From NCBI RefSeq assembly GCF_000607165.1, contig NZ_JFZG01000003.1, forward strand, positions 62,001 through 126,000: 64,000 bases of DNA. The letters run 5' to 3'. This DNA is from Ralstonia pickettii. Lineage in GTDB: Bacteria > Pseudomonadota > Gammaproteobacteria > Burkholderiales > Burkholderiaceae. This document shows positions 37,534 to 45,968 of this stretch, one piece after another. The stretch's first letter is position 1, and each line of letters opens with the position of its first letter. A program made the translations under genes and the position numbers. The notes under the pieces are model-generated. The model searched no databases and was not told the origin of the DNA. It saw nothing but the letters and a program-made list of their open reading frames with translations.

Positions 37534-38732
37534 ACCCCACCCCCACTTCCGCCGAGACCACACGCAGCAGCGCAACGCTGCCGCTGCTCGCGCTTGCCGC
37601 AGGTGCCTTCGGTATCGGCACCACCGAGTTCTCGCCGATGGGCTTGCTGCCTGTCATTGCCGACGGCGTGCATGTATCGATTCCGCAGGCCGGCATGCTG
37701 ATCAGCGCCTACGCGATCGGCGTGATGGTCGGTGCGCCGATCATGACGTTGGTGCTCGCACGCTGGCCACGGCGTAAGGCGCTGATCGCGCTGATGAGCA
37801 TCTTCACCATCGGCAACCTGCTGTCAGCCGTTGCGCCGGATTACACGACCCTGCTGCTCGCGCGGCTCGTCACCAGCCTCAACCACGGCGCGTTCTTCGG
37901 GCTGGGTTCGGTCGTTGCCGCCAGCCTCGTGCCGCGCGAGAAGCAGGCCAGCGCCGTGGCCACGATGTTCATGGGCCTGACGATCGCCAACGTCGGCGGT
38001 GTGCCGGCCGCGACGTGGCTTGGACAGATGATCGGCTGGCGCATGTCGTTTGCCGCCACGGCCAGCCTGGGCCTGATCGCAATCGCGGGCCTGTTCGCCG
38101 CGCTGCCGAAGGGCGATGCCGGCAAGATGCCCAACCTGCGTGCCGAACTCGCCGTGCTGACGCGTCCCGTTGTGCTGGGCGCGCTTGCCACTACGGTGCT
38201 CGGTGCGGGCGCGATGTTCACGCTCTACACGTACGTCGCCCCGACGCTCGCCGAACTGACCGGCGCCTCGCCAGCGTTCGTGACGGCGATGCTGGTGCTG
38301 ATCGGCATCGGTTTTTCGATTGGCAACATCGCCGGCGGCCGCCTGGCCGATCGCTCGCTCGACGGCAGCCTGATCGGCTTTCTGTTGCTGCTGATCGTGA
38401 CGATGCTCGCCTTCCCTGTACTCGCCAAGACGCACGCGGGTGCGGCCGCCGCGCTGCTGGTATGGGGCATTGCCACCTTCGCGGTCGTGCCGCCGCTGCA
38501 GATGCGCGTGATGCGTGCCGCAGCTGAGGCGCCGGGGCTTGCATCGTCGGTCAACGTGGGCGCGTTCAACCTCGGCAACGCGCTCGGCGCGGCAGCGGGC
38601 GGCGCGGCCATCTCTGCAGGCCTGGGCTATGCGGCCGTGCCGATTGTCGGCGCAGTGATTGCGGCGGCAGGTCTCGCGCTGGTTGGTCTGCACGTTGTTC
38701 AGCGTCGGACGCGCCTGGCCATGAACCCCTGA
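37530..38732 (+). CDS. MFS transporter (AraJ/drug:H+ antiporter 1 type)
   Basis: A 400 aa inner-membrane transporter with twelve TM segments. AAGAFGIGTTEFSPMGLLPVIA is the hallmark N-terminus of the DHA1 subgroup that includes AraJ/YdhP, and ISAYAIGVMVGAPIMTLVLARWPRR contains the loop 2-3 motif. It is a likely efflux pump for a small organic compound. It is coupled to the LLM gene and 24 bp ahead of the aldo/keto reductase. Confidence 0.92.
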   Translation: MNPTPTSAETTRSSATLPLLALAAGAFGIGTTEFSPMGLLPVIADGVHVSIPQAGMLISAYAIGVMVGAPIMTLVLARWPRRKALIALMSIFTIGNLLSAVAPDYTTLLLARLVTSLNHGAFFGLGSVVAASLVPREKQASAVATMFMGLTIANVGGVPAATWLGQMIGWRMSFAATASLGLIAIAGLFAALPKGDAGKMPNLRAELAVLTRPVVLGALATTVLGAGAMFTLYTYVAPTLAELTGASPAFVTAMLVLIGIGFSIGNIAGGRLADRSLDGSLIGFLLLLIVTMLAFPVLAKTHAGAAAALLVWGIATFAVVPPLQMRVMRAAAEAPGLASSVNVGAFNLGNALGAAAGGAAISAGLGYAAVPIVGAVIAAAGLALVGLHVVQRRTRLAMNP

Positions 38733-38756
38733 TCCGGTTTCCCTTTGGAGCACAAG

Positions 38757-39563
38757 ATGAACAAGATTCCCGCCTTCGGCCTCGGCACGTTTCGCCTGAA
38801 GGGCCAGGTTGTCATCGATTCGGTTCGCAACGGCCTCGAACTCGGCTACCGCGCAATCGACACTGCGCAAATCTATGGCAATGAAGCGGAGGTGGGCGAG
38901 GCAATTGCCGGCTCCGGCGCGTGCCGCGAAGACCTGTTCCTGACCACCAAGATCTGGGTCGACAACTACGCCCGGGGCAAGCTCGCGGCGAGCCTCGAAG
39001 ACAGCCTCACCAAGCTGCGCACCGACTACGTCGACCTCACGCTGATCCACTGGCCCGCGCCTAACAACGGCGTGTCGCTCGAAGAATTCATGAGCGCGCT
39101 GGCCGATGCCAAGGCCCGGGGTTTGACGCGCGAGATCGGCGTCTCGAATTTCAACATCGCCCTGACGCAACAGGCGATTGCGGTGGTTGGCAAAGACGCC
39201 ATCGCCACCAACCAGATCGAGCTGAGCCCGTATCTGCAGAACCGCAAGCTCGTCGATTTCCTACAGCGCGAGGGCATCCACGTCACGTCGTACATGACGC
39301 TTGCTTACGGCAAGGTGTTGGGCGATCCGGTGATCGGCGCGATTGCACAGCGGCATGAGGCAACGCCGGCGCAAGTTGCGCTGGCCTGGGCGATGCAGCT
39401 CGGCTATTCGGTGATCCCATCGTCGACCAAGCGGGAGAACCTGGCGAGCAACCTGCGTGCGCAAACACTGCAACTGACTGCCGACGACATGGCGCAGATT
39501 GCCGCGCTTGAGCGCAACGGCCGCGAGGTGTCACCCGATGGGCTTGCGTCGCAGTGGGATTGA
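38757..39563 (+). CDS. Aldo/keto reductase (DkgB-like)
   Basis: A 268 aa NADPH-dependent reductase with the AKR catalytic tetrad: Asp and Tyr in [11 protein letters not shown], Lys in LTTKIW and His in LIHWPAP. The C-terminal NADPH site is [15 protein letters not shown]. Closest in style to DkgB (2,5-diketo-gluconate reductase/methylglyoxal reductase). The ATG at 38757 has GGAG 6 bp upstream. It ends the LLM-MFS-AKR operon. Confidence 0.93.
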   Translation: MNKIPAFGLGTFRLKGQVVIDSVRNGLELGYRAIDTAQIYGNEAEVGEAIAGSGACREDLFLTTKIWVDNYARGKLAASLEDSLTKLRTDYVDLTLIHWPAPNNGVSLEEFMSALADAKARGLTREIGVSNFNIALTQQAIAVVGKDAIATNQIELSPYLQNRKLVDFLQREGIHVTSYMTLAYGKVLGDPVIGAIAQRHEATPAQVALAWAMQLGYSVIPSSTKRENLASNLRAQTLQLTADDMAQIAALERNGREVSPDGLASQWD

Positions 39564-39586
39564 ACGTTGCGCAGCCGGCGCAATAG

Positions 39587-39614
39587 AAAAGCCGCTCCGA
39601 AGAGCGGCTTTTTT
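39587..39614. terminator. Bidirectional terminator between aldo/keto reductase and ilvD
   Basis: Perfect 11 bp stem AAAAGCCGCTC / GAGCGGCTTTT with loop cgaa. It is T-rich on both sides and lies between two convergent genes. Confidence 0.92.
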
Positions 39615-39644
39615 GCATCACTCGGGCGCATGGCCCGTCGCGCA

Positions 39645-41504
39645 TCAGTCGTCCAGTTGCGACAGGTCGCGCACGGCGCCCTTGTCCGCCGACATGACCA
39701 GTTTTGCGTAGGCCTTGAGCGCGGCCGATACCTTGCGCGGACGCGGCTGCGCGGGCTTCCAGCCCTTGGCGTTCTGCTCTTCGCGGCGGCGTGCAAGTTC
39801 TTCGTCCGACACCAGCACGTTGATCGTGCGGTTGGGGATGTCGATGCGGATCTTGTCGCCGTTACGCACCAGCCCAATCGCGCCGCCTGCCGCCGCTTCC
39901 GGCGAGCAGTGGCCGATCGACAGGCCCGACGTGCCGCCCGAGAAGCGGCCGTCCGTCAGCAGGGCACAGGCTTTGCCCAGGCCCTTGGACTTGATGTAGC
40001 TCGTCGGGTACAGCATCTCCTGCATGCCGGGGCCGCCCTTCGGGCCTTCGTAGCGCACGACCACCACGTCGCCAGCCTTGACCTTGTCGGCGAGGATGTT
40101 CTCGACCGCTTCGTCCTGCGATTCCGTCACGTGTGCCGTGCCTTCGAACACGAGGATGCTTTCATCCACGCCAGCGGTCTTCACCACGCAGCCGTCCAGC
40201 GCGATGTTGCCCCTTAGCACGGCCAGGCCGCCTTCCTTCGAGAACGCATGCTCGTTCGAGCGGATGCAGCCCTCGGCGCGGTCCAGGTCCAGGCTCGGCC
40301 AGCGCGTGTTCTGGCTGAACGCGACCTGCGTCGGGATACCGGCCGGGCCGGCACGGTAGAACGTCTGCACGGCTTCGTCCGACGTGCGGACGATGTCCCA
40401 CTGGTCCAGCGCATCCTTCATCGTGGGCGCGTGCACGGTTGGTGCATCGGTGTGCAGCTTGCCGGCACGGTCCAGTTCACCCAGGATGGCCATGATGCCG
40501 CCTGCGCGGTGCACGTCTTCGATGTGGTACTTGTTCGTGTTCGGTGCGACCTTGCACAGCTGCGGCACGACGCGCGAAAGGCGGTCGATATCCGTCATCG
40601 TGAAGTCGATTTCGGCTTCCTGTGCAATCGCCAGCAGGTGAAGGATCGTGTTGGTCGAGCCGCCCATCGCGATGTCCAGCGTCATCGCATTTTCAAATGC
40701 CTTGAAGCCGACCGAGCGCGGCAGCACGCGCTCGTCTTCCTGTTCGTAGTATTGGCGGGCCAGTTCAACGATGCGGCGGCCGGCGCGCTTGAAGAGCTGT
40801 TCGCGGTCTGCGTGCGTGGCGACCACGGTGCCGTTGCCCGGCAGCGACAGGCCCAGGGCTTCGGTCAGGCAGTTCATCGAGTTGGCCGTGAACATGCCCG
40901 AGCACGAACCGCAGGTCGGGCAAGCCGAGCGCTCGACTTCCGCCACTTCCTCATCGGAATACTTGCTGTCGGCCGCGATCACCATCGCGTCAATCAGGTC
41001 GAGCTTCTTGATCTCGATGGCCTTGGTGACGGGGTTGGCCAGGCGCGTCTTGCCCGCTTCCATCGGGCCGCCCGAGACGAAGATCACCGGAATGTTCAGG
41101 CGCATGGCGGCCATCAGCATGCCCGGGGTGATCTTGTCGCAGTTCGAGATGCACACCATGGCGTCGGCGCAGTGCGCGTTGACCATGTATTCGACCGAGT
41201 CGGCAATGATGTCGCGGCTGGGCAGCGAATACAGCATGCCGTCGTGGCCCATGGCGATGCCGTCATCGACGGCAATCGTGTTGAATTCCTTGGCGACGCC
41301 GCCCGCGGCTTCGATCTCGCGCGCGACGAGCTGGCCCAGGTCTTTCAGGTGCACGTGGCCGGGCACGAACTGGGTGAACGAGTTGACCACCGCGATGATC
41401 GGCTTCTGGAAGTCTTCATCTTTCATGCCGGTGGCGCGCCAGAGCGAGCGTGCCCCCGCCATGTTGCGGCCGGCGGTGGAGGTTTTGGAACGGTATGCGG
41501 GCAT
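39645..41504 (-). CDS. ilvD: Dihydroxy-acid dehydratase (619 aa, enterobacterial type)
   Basis: Dehydrates dihydroxyisovalerate and dihydroxymethylvalerate to the keto acids in valine, leucine and isoleucine synthesis. The 619 aa length matches E. coli IlvD (about 616). Iron-sulfur ligands are visible in [11 protein letters not shown] and [20 protein letters not shown]; this group carries a [4Fe-4S] cluster. A second, shorter ilvD is at 57968. It converges on the aldo/keto reductase; tRNA-Leu lies upstream on the same strand. Confidence 0.95.
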   Translation of the reverse strand: MPAYRSKTSTAGRNMAGARSLWRATGMKDEDFQKPIIAVVNSFTQFVPGHVHLKDLGQLVAREIEAAGGVAKEFNTIAVDDGIAMGHDGMLYSLPSRDIIADSVEYMVNAHCADAMVCISNCDKITPGMLMAAMRLNIPVIFVSGGPMEAGKTRLANPVTKAIEIKKLDLIDAMVIAADSKYSDEEVAEVERSACPTCGSCSGMFTANSMNCLTEALGLSLPGNGTVVATHADREQLFKRAGRRIVELARQYYEQEDERVLPRSVGFKAFENAMTLDIAMGGSTNTILHLLAIAQEAEIDFTMTDIDRLSRVVPQLCKVAPNTNKYHIEDVHRAGGIMAILGELDRAGKLHTDAPTVHAPTMKDALDQWDIVRTSDEAVQTFYRAGPAGIPTQVAFSQNTRWPSLDLDRAEGCIRSNEHAFSKEGGLAVLRGNIALDGCVVKTAGVDESILVFEGTAHVTESQDEAVENILADKVKAGDVVVVRYEGPKGGPGMQEMLYPTSYIKSKGLGKACALLTDGRFSGGTSGLSIGHCSPEAAAGGAIGLVRNGDKIRIDIPNRTINVLVSDEELARRREEQNAKGWKPAQPRPRKVSAALKAYAKLVMSADKGAVRDLSQLDD

Positions 41505-41670
41505 TGTGGGTACTGAAGAAGGTTCGAAATGGGGAGCGGGCCACGCGGATACAGGCCCTCATGCCCGTGCGATCAACCTCTTGAGCCGCGCCCGGGGCAA
41601 AACCCGCATTATCCCACGCCAGGCGGGGCGTGTTGCCGGCTGCAATTGGGTTGGCGAATGGCCAATGAAA

Positions 41671-41700
41671 AAGCCGCTTCTGCGTGAACAGAAGCGGCTT
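41671..41700 (-). terminator. Terminator after tRNA-Leu
   Basis: Perfect 12 bp stem AAGCCGCTTCTG / CAGAAGCGGCTT with a 6 nt loop, T-run on the minus strand, just 6 bp past the tRNA 3' end. Confidence 0.92.
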
Positions 41701-41706
41701 GAATTC

Positions 41707-41791
41707 TGGTGCCCGAGGCCGGAATCGAACCGGCACGCCTTGCGGCGGGGGATTTTGAGTCCCCTGCGTCTACCAATTTCACCACTCGGGC
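41707..41791 (-). tRNA. tRNA-Leu (anticodon CAA)
   Basis: An 85 nt class II tRNA with encoded CCA. Acceptor stem GCCCGAG/CTCGGGC with discriminator A. Anticodon stem GGGGA/TCCCC with loop CTCAAAA gives anticodon CAA. A long variable arm (CGCCGCAAGGCG) and a T-loop GGTTCGATTCC are present. It reads UUG codons. A promoter lies just upstream and a terminator just downstream, so it is transcribed alone. Confidence 0.97.
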
Positions 41792-41810
41792 AGGTGCTGA
41801 TGAGCCGGCA

Positions 41811-41840
41811 ATTATGCCAGAAGTTCGGCCATCCGAACAA
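41811..41840 (-). promoter_or_regulatory. Promoter of tRNA-Leu
   Basis: On the minus strand, TTGTTC (41840-41835), 18 bp and CATAAT (41816-41811); the tRNA begins 19 bp after the -10. The perfect inverted repeat GTTCGG-ccat-CCGAAC (41823-41838) overlaps the -35. Confidence 0.6.
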
Positions 41841-41856
41841 GGCGGCCGGGCAATGC

Positions 41857-42741
41857 TCAATCCGCCTGCTGATTGTTCTGCTGCTCCAGCACGCGCAGCA
41901 GCGATGCCGTATCGTCATACCCCCAGCCATTGGCGACCAGCGTATTGAGCTGCGAAGCCACCAGCTCCATCGCCGGCATCTGCAGGCCGAGTTCCTGGGC
42001 GATCTCGCGCACGAGGCCGAAATCCTTGTCGTGCAGGCGTGCTTCGATGCCGGCGGCAAAGTTACGCTCGGCCATCTTCGGGCCCATCATGTCGAGCATG
42101 CGGCTGCCCGCAAAGCCCGGGCCGATGGCAGCCAGCACGCGCGACGGGTCGGTGCCCTGGGCGCGTGCAAACAGCATGGCCTCGGCAATGCCCTGGATGT
42201 TGATGACCTGCACGATCTGGTTGCAGGCCTTGGCGACCTGGCCGGCGCCGTGGTCGCCGACGTGCGTGATGGTGGTGCCCAGCAGTTGCAGCAGCGGGCG
42301 CACGCGTTCCAGCACCTCGGTCTTGCCGCCCACCATGATCGATAGCGTGGCTTTTTGCGCGCCTGCGGTGCCGCCGGAGACTGGCGCATCCAGGAACTCC
42401 AGGCCCGCCGCTTCCAATTCGGCGGCCATGCGGCGCGTGGCCACGGCCGAGATCGTGCTGTGATCAATGCACACCGCGCCGCGCGGTGCGCCATGGACGA
42501 CGCCGTCCGGCCCCAGCAGCACGCCTTCCACATCGGCCGTGGAGGTGACGTTGGTGAAAATGACTTCGGCGTCGCGTGCAGCCTCGGCGGGGGTGCTGCA
42601 AGGCTCGGCGCCGATGGCGCGGGCGTTGTCCGCTGCCTCCGGACGGCGCACATAGGCGCGCATGGTGTGTCCGGCGGCAATGAGGTGCTGGACCATCGGC
42701 GTGCCCATGTTGCCGAGGCCGATGAAGGCGATACGTGTCAT
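41857..42741 (-). CDS. 3-hydroxyisobutyrate dehydrogenase / tartronate semialdehyde reductase family oxidoreductase
   Basis: A 294 aa beta-hydroxyacid dehydrogenase. NAD(P) motif IAFIGLGNMGTPMVQHL at the N-terminus, substrate motif DAPVSGGTAGAQKATL near residue 120, and the catalytic lysine in GAGQVAKACNQIV. Candidate activities are GarR/GlxR or MmsB-like; the sequence does not decide. It lies 21 bp downstream of an ABC binding-protein gene on the same strand, which suggests joint use of an imported hydroxy acid. Confidence 0.9.
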   Translation of the reverse strand: MTRIAFIGLGNMGTPMVQHLIAAGHTMRAYVRRPEAADNARAIGAEPCSTPAEAARDAEVIFTNVTSTADVEGVLLGPDGVVHGAPRGAVCIDHSTISAVATRRMAAELEAAGLEFLDAPVSGGTAGAQKATLSIMVGGKTEVLERVRPLLQLLGTTITHVGDHGAGQVAKACNQIVQVINIQGIAEAMLFARAQGTDPSRVLAAIGPGFAGSRMLDMMGPKMAERNFAAGIEARLHDKDFGLVREIAQELGLQMPAMELVASQLNTLVANGWGYDDTASLLRVLEQQNNQQAD

Positions 42742-42762
42742 GGCAGATCTGTGCGTGTTTGA

Positions 42763-43932
42763 TTAGCGCGGGCCAGCGTAAGCAAAGCGGCCGTTCTTGA
42801 TGATGCCCATCACGCGCGAGCGTTGGTCGAAGCCTTGGTGATCCTGGGCATTCAGGTTCAGCACGCCGTTGGGCACAGTCAGATCGCGCGTGGTTTCCAG
42901 CGCGTCGCGCAGGGCGGCGCGGAAAGCGGGCGTGCCAGGCTTGGCGCCGGTCTTGAGCGCGCGGGCCGTGGCGTTGTCGAGCAACTGCCACGCGCCCCAG
43001 GCGTCGCCCGCAAATTGCGTGACGGTGTTGGGGCCATACTTGGCTTCATAGCGCTCGGCAAACTCAACTGCCACCTTGCGTACCGGATGGCTGGCTGGCA
43101 GCTCGCGCGCCACCACCACGGGGCCGGTCGGGAAGAGGGTGCCTTCGACGTCCTTGCCGCCCACCTTCAGGAATTCCGTGCTGGCGATCCCGTGCGTCTG
43201 ATAGATGCGGCCCTTGTAGCCGCGCTCCACCAGCGTGCGTTGGGGCAACGCGGCCGGGGTGCCGGCCCCGGCAATCAGGATGGCGTCGGGCTTGGAGGCC
43301 ATCAACTTGAGAATCTGGCCGGTCACGCTGGTATCTGTGCGCGCAAAGCGCTCGTTGGCCACCACGCGCAGCTTGCGCACCTCGGCCAGCTTCGAGAATT
43401 CACGCCACCAGCTTTCGCCATACGCATCGGTAAAGCCGATAAAACCGACGGTATGCACGCCGCTGTCCGCCATGTGCTGCGTGACGAGCGTGGCCATCTG
43501 CGAATCGTTCTGCGGCATCTTGAACGCCCAGTGGCGCTTGGCGTCCTGCGGCTCCACGATGGAAGCGGAGGCGGCCAGCGTGATCATCGGCGTCTGACCT
43601 TCGGCCACGGCATCGAGCGAGGCCAGCGCCGTCGGCACGATCGTCGGACCGACGATCACATCCACCTTGTCTTCGGCGATCAGCTTGCGCACATCGCGCA
43701 CCGCCATCGAGGGGTCAGATGCGTCGTCCAGAATGATGACCTGCGCGCGCTGACCGCCGATGGTCGCCGGCCACATCTGCACGGTGTTCTTGCTCGGGAT
43801 GCCGATGGCCGCAGCGGGGCCGGTGGTCGACAGCACCACACCCACGCGGATGTCGGCTTGGGCGGGCAGGGCGATGGCGGCAGCGCTGGCAAGGAGCGCC
43901 ATGCCGCAAAGCAGGCGACGTCGGGTCGTCAT
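42763..43932 (-). CDS. Periplasmic ABC-type substrate-binding protein (Leu/Ile/Val-binding fold)
   Basis: A 389 aa exported protein: signal peptide with N-terminal RRR and hydrophobic core, cleavage probably after AQA near residue 26. The mature part is a type I periplasmic binding fold starting IRVGVVLSTTGPAAAIG. No permease or ATPase genes accompany it, so it is an orphan binding protein, possibly sharing LivHMGF. It is downstream of cysB (40 bp) and upstream of the dehydrogenase. Confidence 0.9.
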   Translation of the reverse strand: MTTRRRLLCGMALLASAAAIALPAQADIRVGVVLSTTGPAAAIGIPSKNTVQMWPATIGGQRAQVIILDDASDPSMAVRDVRKLIAEDKVDVIVGPTIVPTALASLDAVAEGQTPMITLAASASIVEPQDAKRHWAFKMPQNDSQMATLVTQHMADSGVHTVGFIGFTDAYGESWWREFSKLAEVRKLRVVANERFARTDTSVTGQILKLMASKPDAILIAGAGTPAALPQRTLVERGYKGRIYQTHGIASTEFLKVGGKDVEGTLFPTGPVVVARELPASHPVRKVAVEFAERYEAKYGPNTVTQFAGDAWGAWQLLDNATARALKTGAKPGTPAFRAALRDALETTRDLTVPNGVLNLNAQDHQGFDQRSRVMGIIKNGRFAYAGPR

Positions 43933-43972
43933 GAAATCTCCGGGAAGTTCGGCAATTGCAATTGCAGGCGAA

Positions 43973-44914
43973 TCAGAGCTCGTACGCTTCGTGATCGCCG
44001 GACATGAGTTGCTCGACCAGCTTGCGCGTCAGCGTTGGCGCAAACAGTTCGATGAAGGTGTAGACGAAGCCGCGCAAGTACGCGCCTTGTTTGACGCCCA
44101 GGTGCGTGACGTTGGTGCCGAACAGGTGTCCGGCCGGAATCGCGCGCAGGTTGCGGTCGCGCTCGGCGTCAAACGCCACGCCGGCCACGATGCCCACGCC
44201 AAGCCCCACTTCCACGTAGGTCTTGATGACGTCTGCGTCGATGGCCTCCAGCACGATATCGGGCTTGATCTGGCGTAGCTCGAAGGCGTGGTCGATCTTG
44301 GGCCGGCCGGCAAAGTGCTGGTCGTACGTGACGATCGGGTAACCCTTCAGGTCTTCCAGCGTCAGGTGCTGGCGAGACAGAAGCGGGTGATCAGGCGGCG
44401 TCACCACCACATGCTGCCACTGGTAGCCCGGGATCGAGATCAGATCCTTCACGTGCGACATGCCTTCGGTGGCAATGGCAAGGTCGGCCTGGTCGTGCAG
44501 CACCATCTCGGCAATCTGCGCGGGGGTGCCCTGCTGAATGGAAAGGCGCACCTTGGGGTATTTGCGCGTGAACTCGGCAATCGCCTTGGGCAGCGCGTAG
44601 CGCGCCTGCGTATGCGTGGTGGCGATGGTGAAGTTGCCCTGATCCTGCGCGGCGTAGTCCTTGCCGACGCGCTTGAGGGTTTCGACTTCTTCCAGCACGC
44701 GCTCGACCGAGGCCAGGATGCGCCGACCCGGCTCCGTGAGACCCCGGATGCGCTTGCCGTGCCGGGTGAAGATATCGACGCCCAGCTCCTCTTCCAGCTC
44801 AATGATGGCCTTCGAAACGCCTGGCTGTGATGTATAGAGCGCTTTTGCGGCCTCTGTCAGGTTGAATTTCTGCCGCACGGCTTCGCGCACGAAGCGAAAT
44901 TGGTGAAGGTTCAT
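43973..44914 (-). CDS. cysB: LysR-type regulator CysB
   Basis: A 313 aa LTTR. The start MNLHQFRFVREAVRQKFNLT and the helix-turn-helix LTEAAKALYTSQPGVSKAI are typical of CysB, as are the TTHTQARYALP and VVTPPDHPLL effector-domain motifs. In CysB the inducer is N-acetylserine and the regulon is sulfate assimilation. The cys genes lie immediately on the other side of the divergent intergenic region, which supports the assignment; a Cbl-like paralogue is the alternative. Confidence 0.92.
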   Translation of the reverse strand: MNLHQFRFVREAVRQKFNLTEAAKALYTSQPGVSKAIIELEEELGVDIFTRHGKRIRGLTEPGRRILASVERVLEEVETLKRVGKDYAAQDQGNFTIATTHTQARYALPKAIAEFTRKYPKVRLSIQQGTPAQIAEMVLHDQADLAIATEGMSHVKDLISIPGYQWQHVVVTPPDHPLLSRQHLTLEDLKGYPIVTYDQHFAGRPKIDHAFELRQIKPDIVLEAIDADVIKTYVEVGLGVGIVAGVAFDAERDRNLRAIPAGHLFGTNVTHLGVKQGAYLRGFVYTFIELFAPTLTRKLVEQLMSGDHEAYEL

Positions 44915-45069
44915 GGCTGCGCGGTCGATAAAGAAGAACGGGTGCGAACTGAACGCTACTTATAACCGACGCCATATAAACAAACAATTTTTTATTGGTT
45001 TGGGATATGAGGCCAGTTCATTACGATGCTCGAACTTCGTGATAACACGCCCTCACTGTCTCCCGCGCC

Positions 45070-45843
45070 ATGACGCTCGCCTATACGGTTTCCGGTTTGC
45101 TGGTCGGCCTGTTGGTCGGCCTGACGGGCGTTGGCGGCGGCTCGCTGATGACTCCGCTGCTGACGCTGATGTTCGGCTTTTCGCCGGCGACCGCTGTCGG
45201 CACGGATTTGGCATTTGCGTCGCTCACCAAGGGCGTCGGCACGATCGCACATCGCAGCCACGGTCATATTCGCTGGGACATCGTCAAGCGCCTCTGCATG
45301 GGCAGTCTGCCCGCAGCGCTGGTGACGGTGATCGTGCTGAAGACCGCCGGCAACCTGGATGCGGAGTGGATGCACGTGATTCGCGTGACGATCGGCGCGT
45401 CGGTCATCCTGACGGTGATTTCGCTGCTGTTCCGTCAGCGCGTATTGGGCTGGCTGGCGGCCAACCCGCGTTATCGTCTGCAGGGCACGGCGCTGGCCGT
45501 GGCCACGGTCATCGTCGGCGTGGTGCTGGGCGTGCTGGTGACGGTGTCGTCCATTGGCGCAGGTGCCGTGGGCGCGACGCTCATCCTGATCCTGTATCCC
45601 GAATTGAAGAGCGCCGAAGTGGCCGGCACCGACATCGCCTATGCCGTGCCGCTGACCGCCGTGGCGGGCCTGGGCCACATGTACCTGGGCACGATCGACT
45701 GGAACCTGCTGGTGTCACTGCTGGTGGGCTCCATCCCGGGTATCTGGCTGGGTGCGCGCCTGTCCAAGAATCTGCCGGAACGTCTGGTGCGCGGCGCGCT
45801 TGCCGCCACGCTGACGATCACGGCCATCAAGCTGGTGTCGTGA
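45070..45843 (+). CDS. TSUP family sulfite exporter / sulfur-compound permease
   Basis: A 257 aa inner-membrane protein of the TauE/SafE (TSUP) family with about eight TM segments; the hallmark GLTGVGGGSLMTPLLTL lies near residue 20 and a second glycine motif SSIGAGAVGATL near 160. Located between cysB and cysI, it may move sulfite or sulfate; direction is not evident from sequence. Confidence 0.88.
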   Translation: MTLAYTVSGLLVGLLVGLTGVGGGSLMTPLLTLMFGFSPATAVGTDLAFASLTKGVGTIAHRSHGHIRWDIVKRLCMGSLPAALVTVIVLKTAGNLDAEWMHVIRVTIGASVILTVISLLFRQRVLGWLAANPRYRLQGTALAVATVIVGVVLGVLVTVSSIGAGAVGATLILILYPELKSAEVAGTDIAYAVPLTAVAGLGHMYLGTIDWNLLVSLLVGSIPGIWLGARLSKNLPERLVRGALAATLTITAIKLVS

Positions 45844-45968
45844 TGCGTGACCTCATGCCGGCCCTGCTTGATTGCGGCTGCTGTCGCTGAGCTGGCAGCA
45901 GCGCCATAACGAAACGCTTTCCCCCAATTGAATCGCACGCCGGCCCAGCCGGATCGGACTGAACAGTC

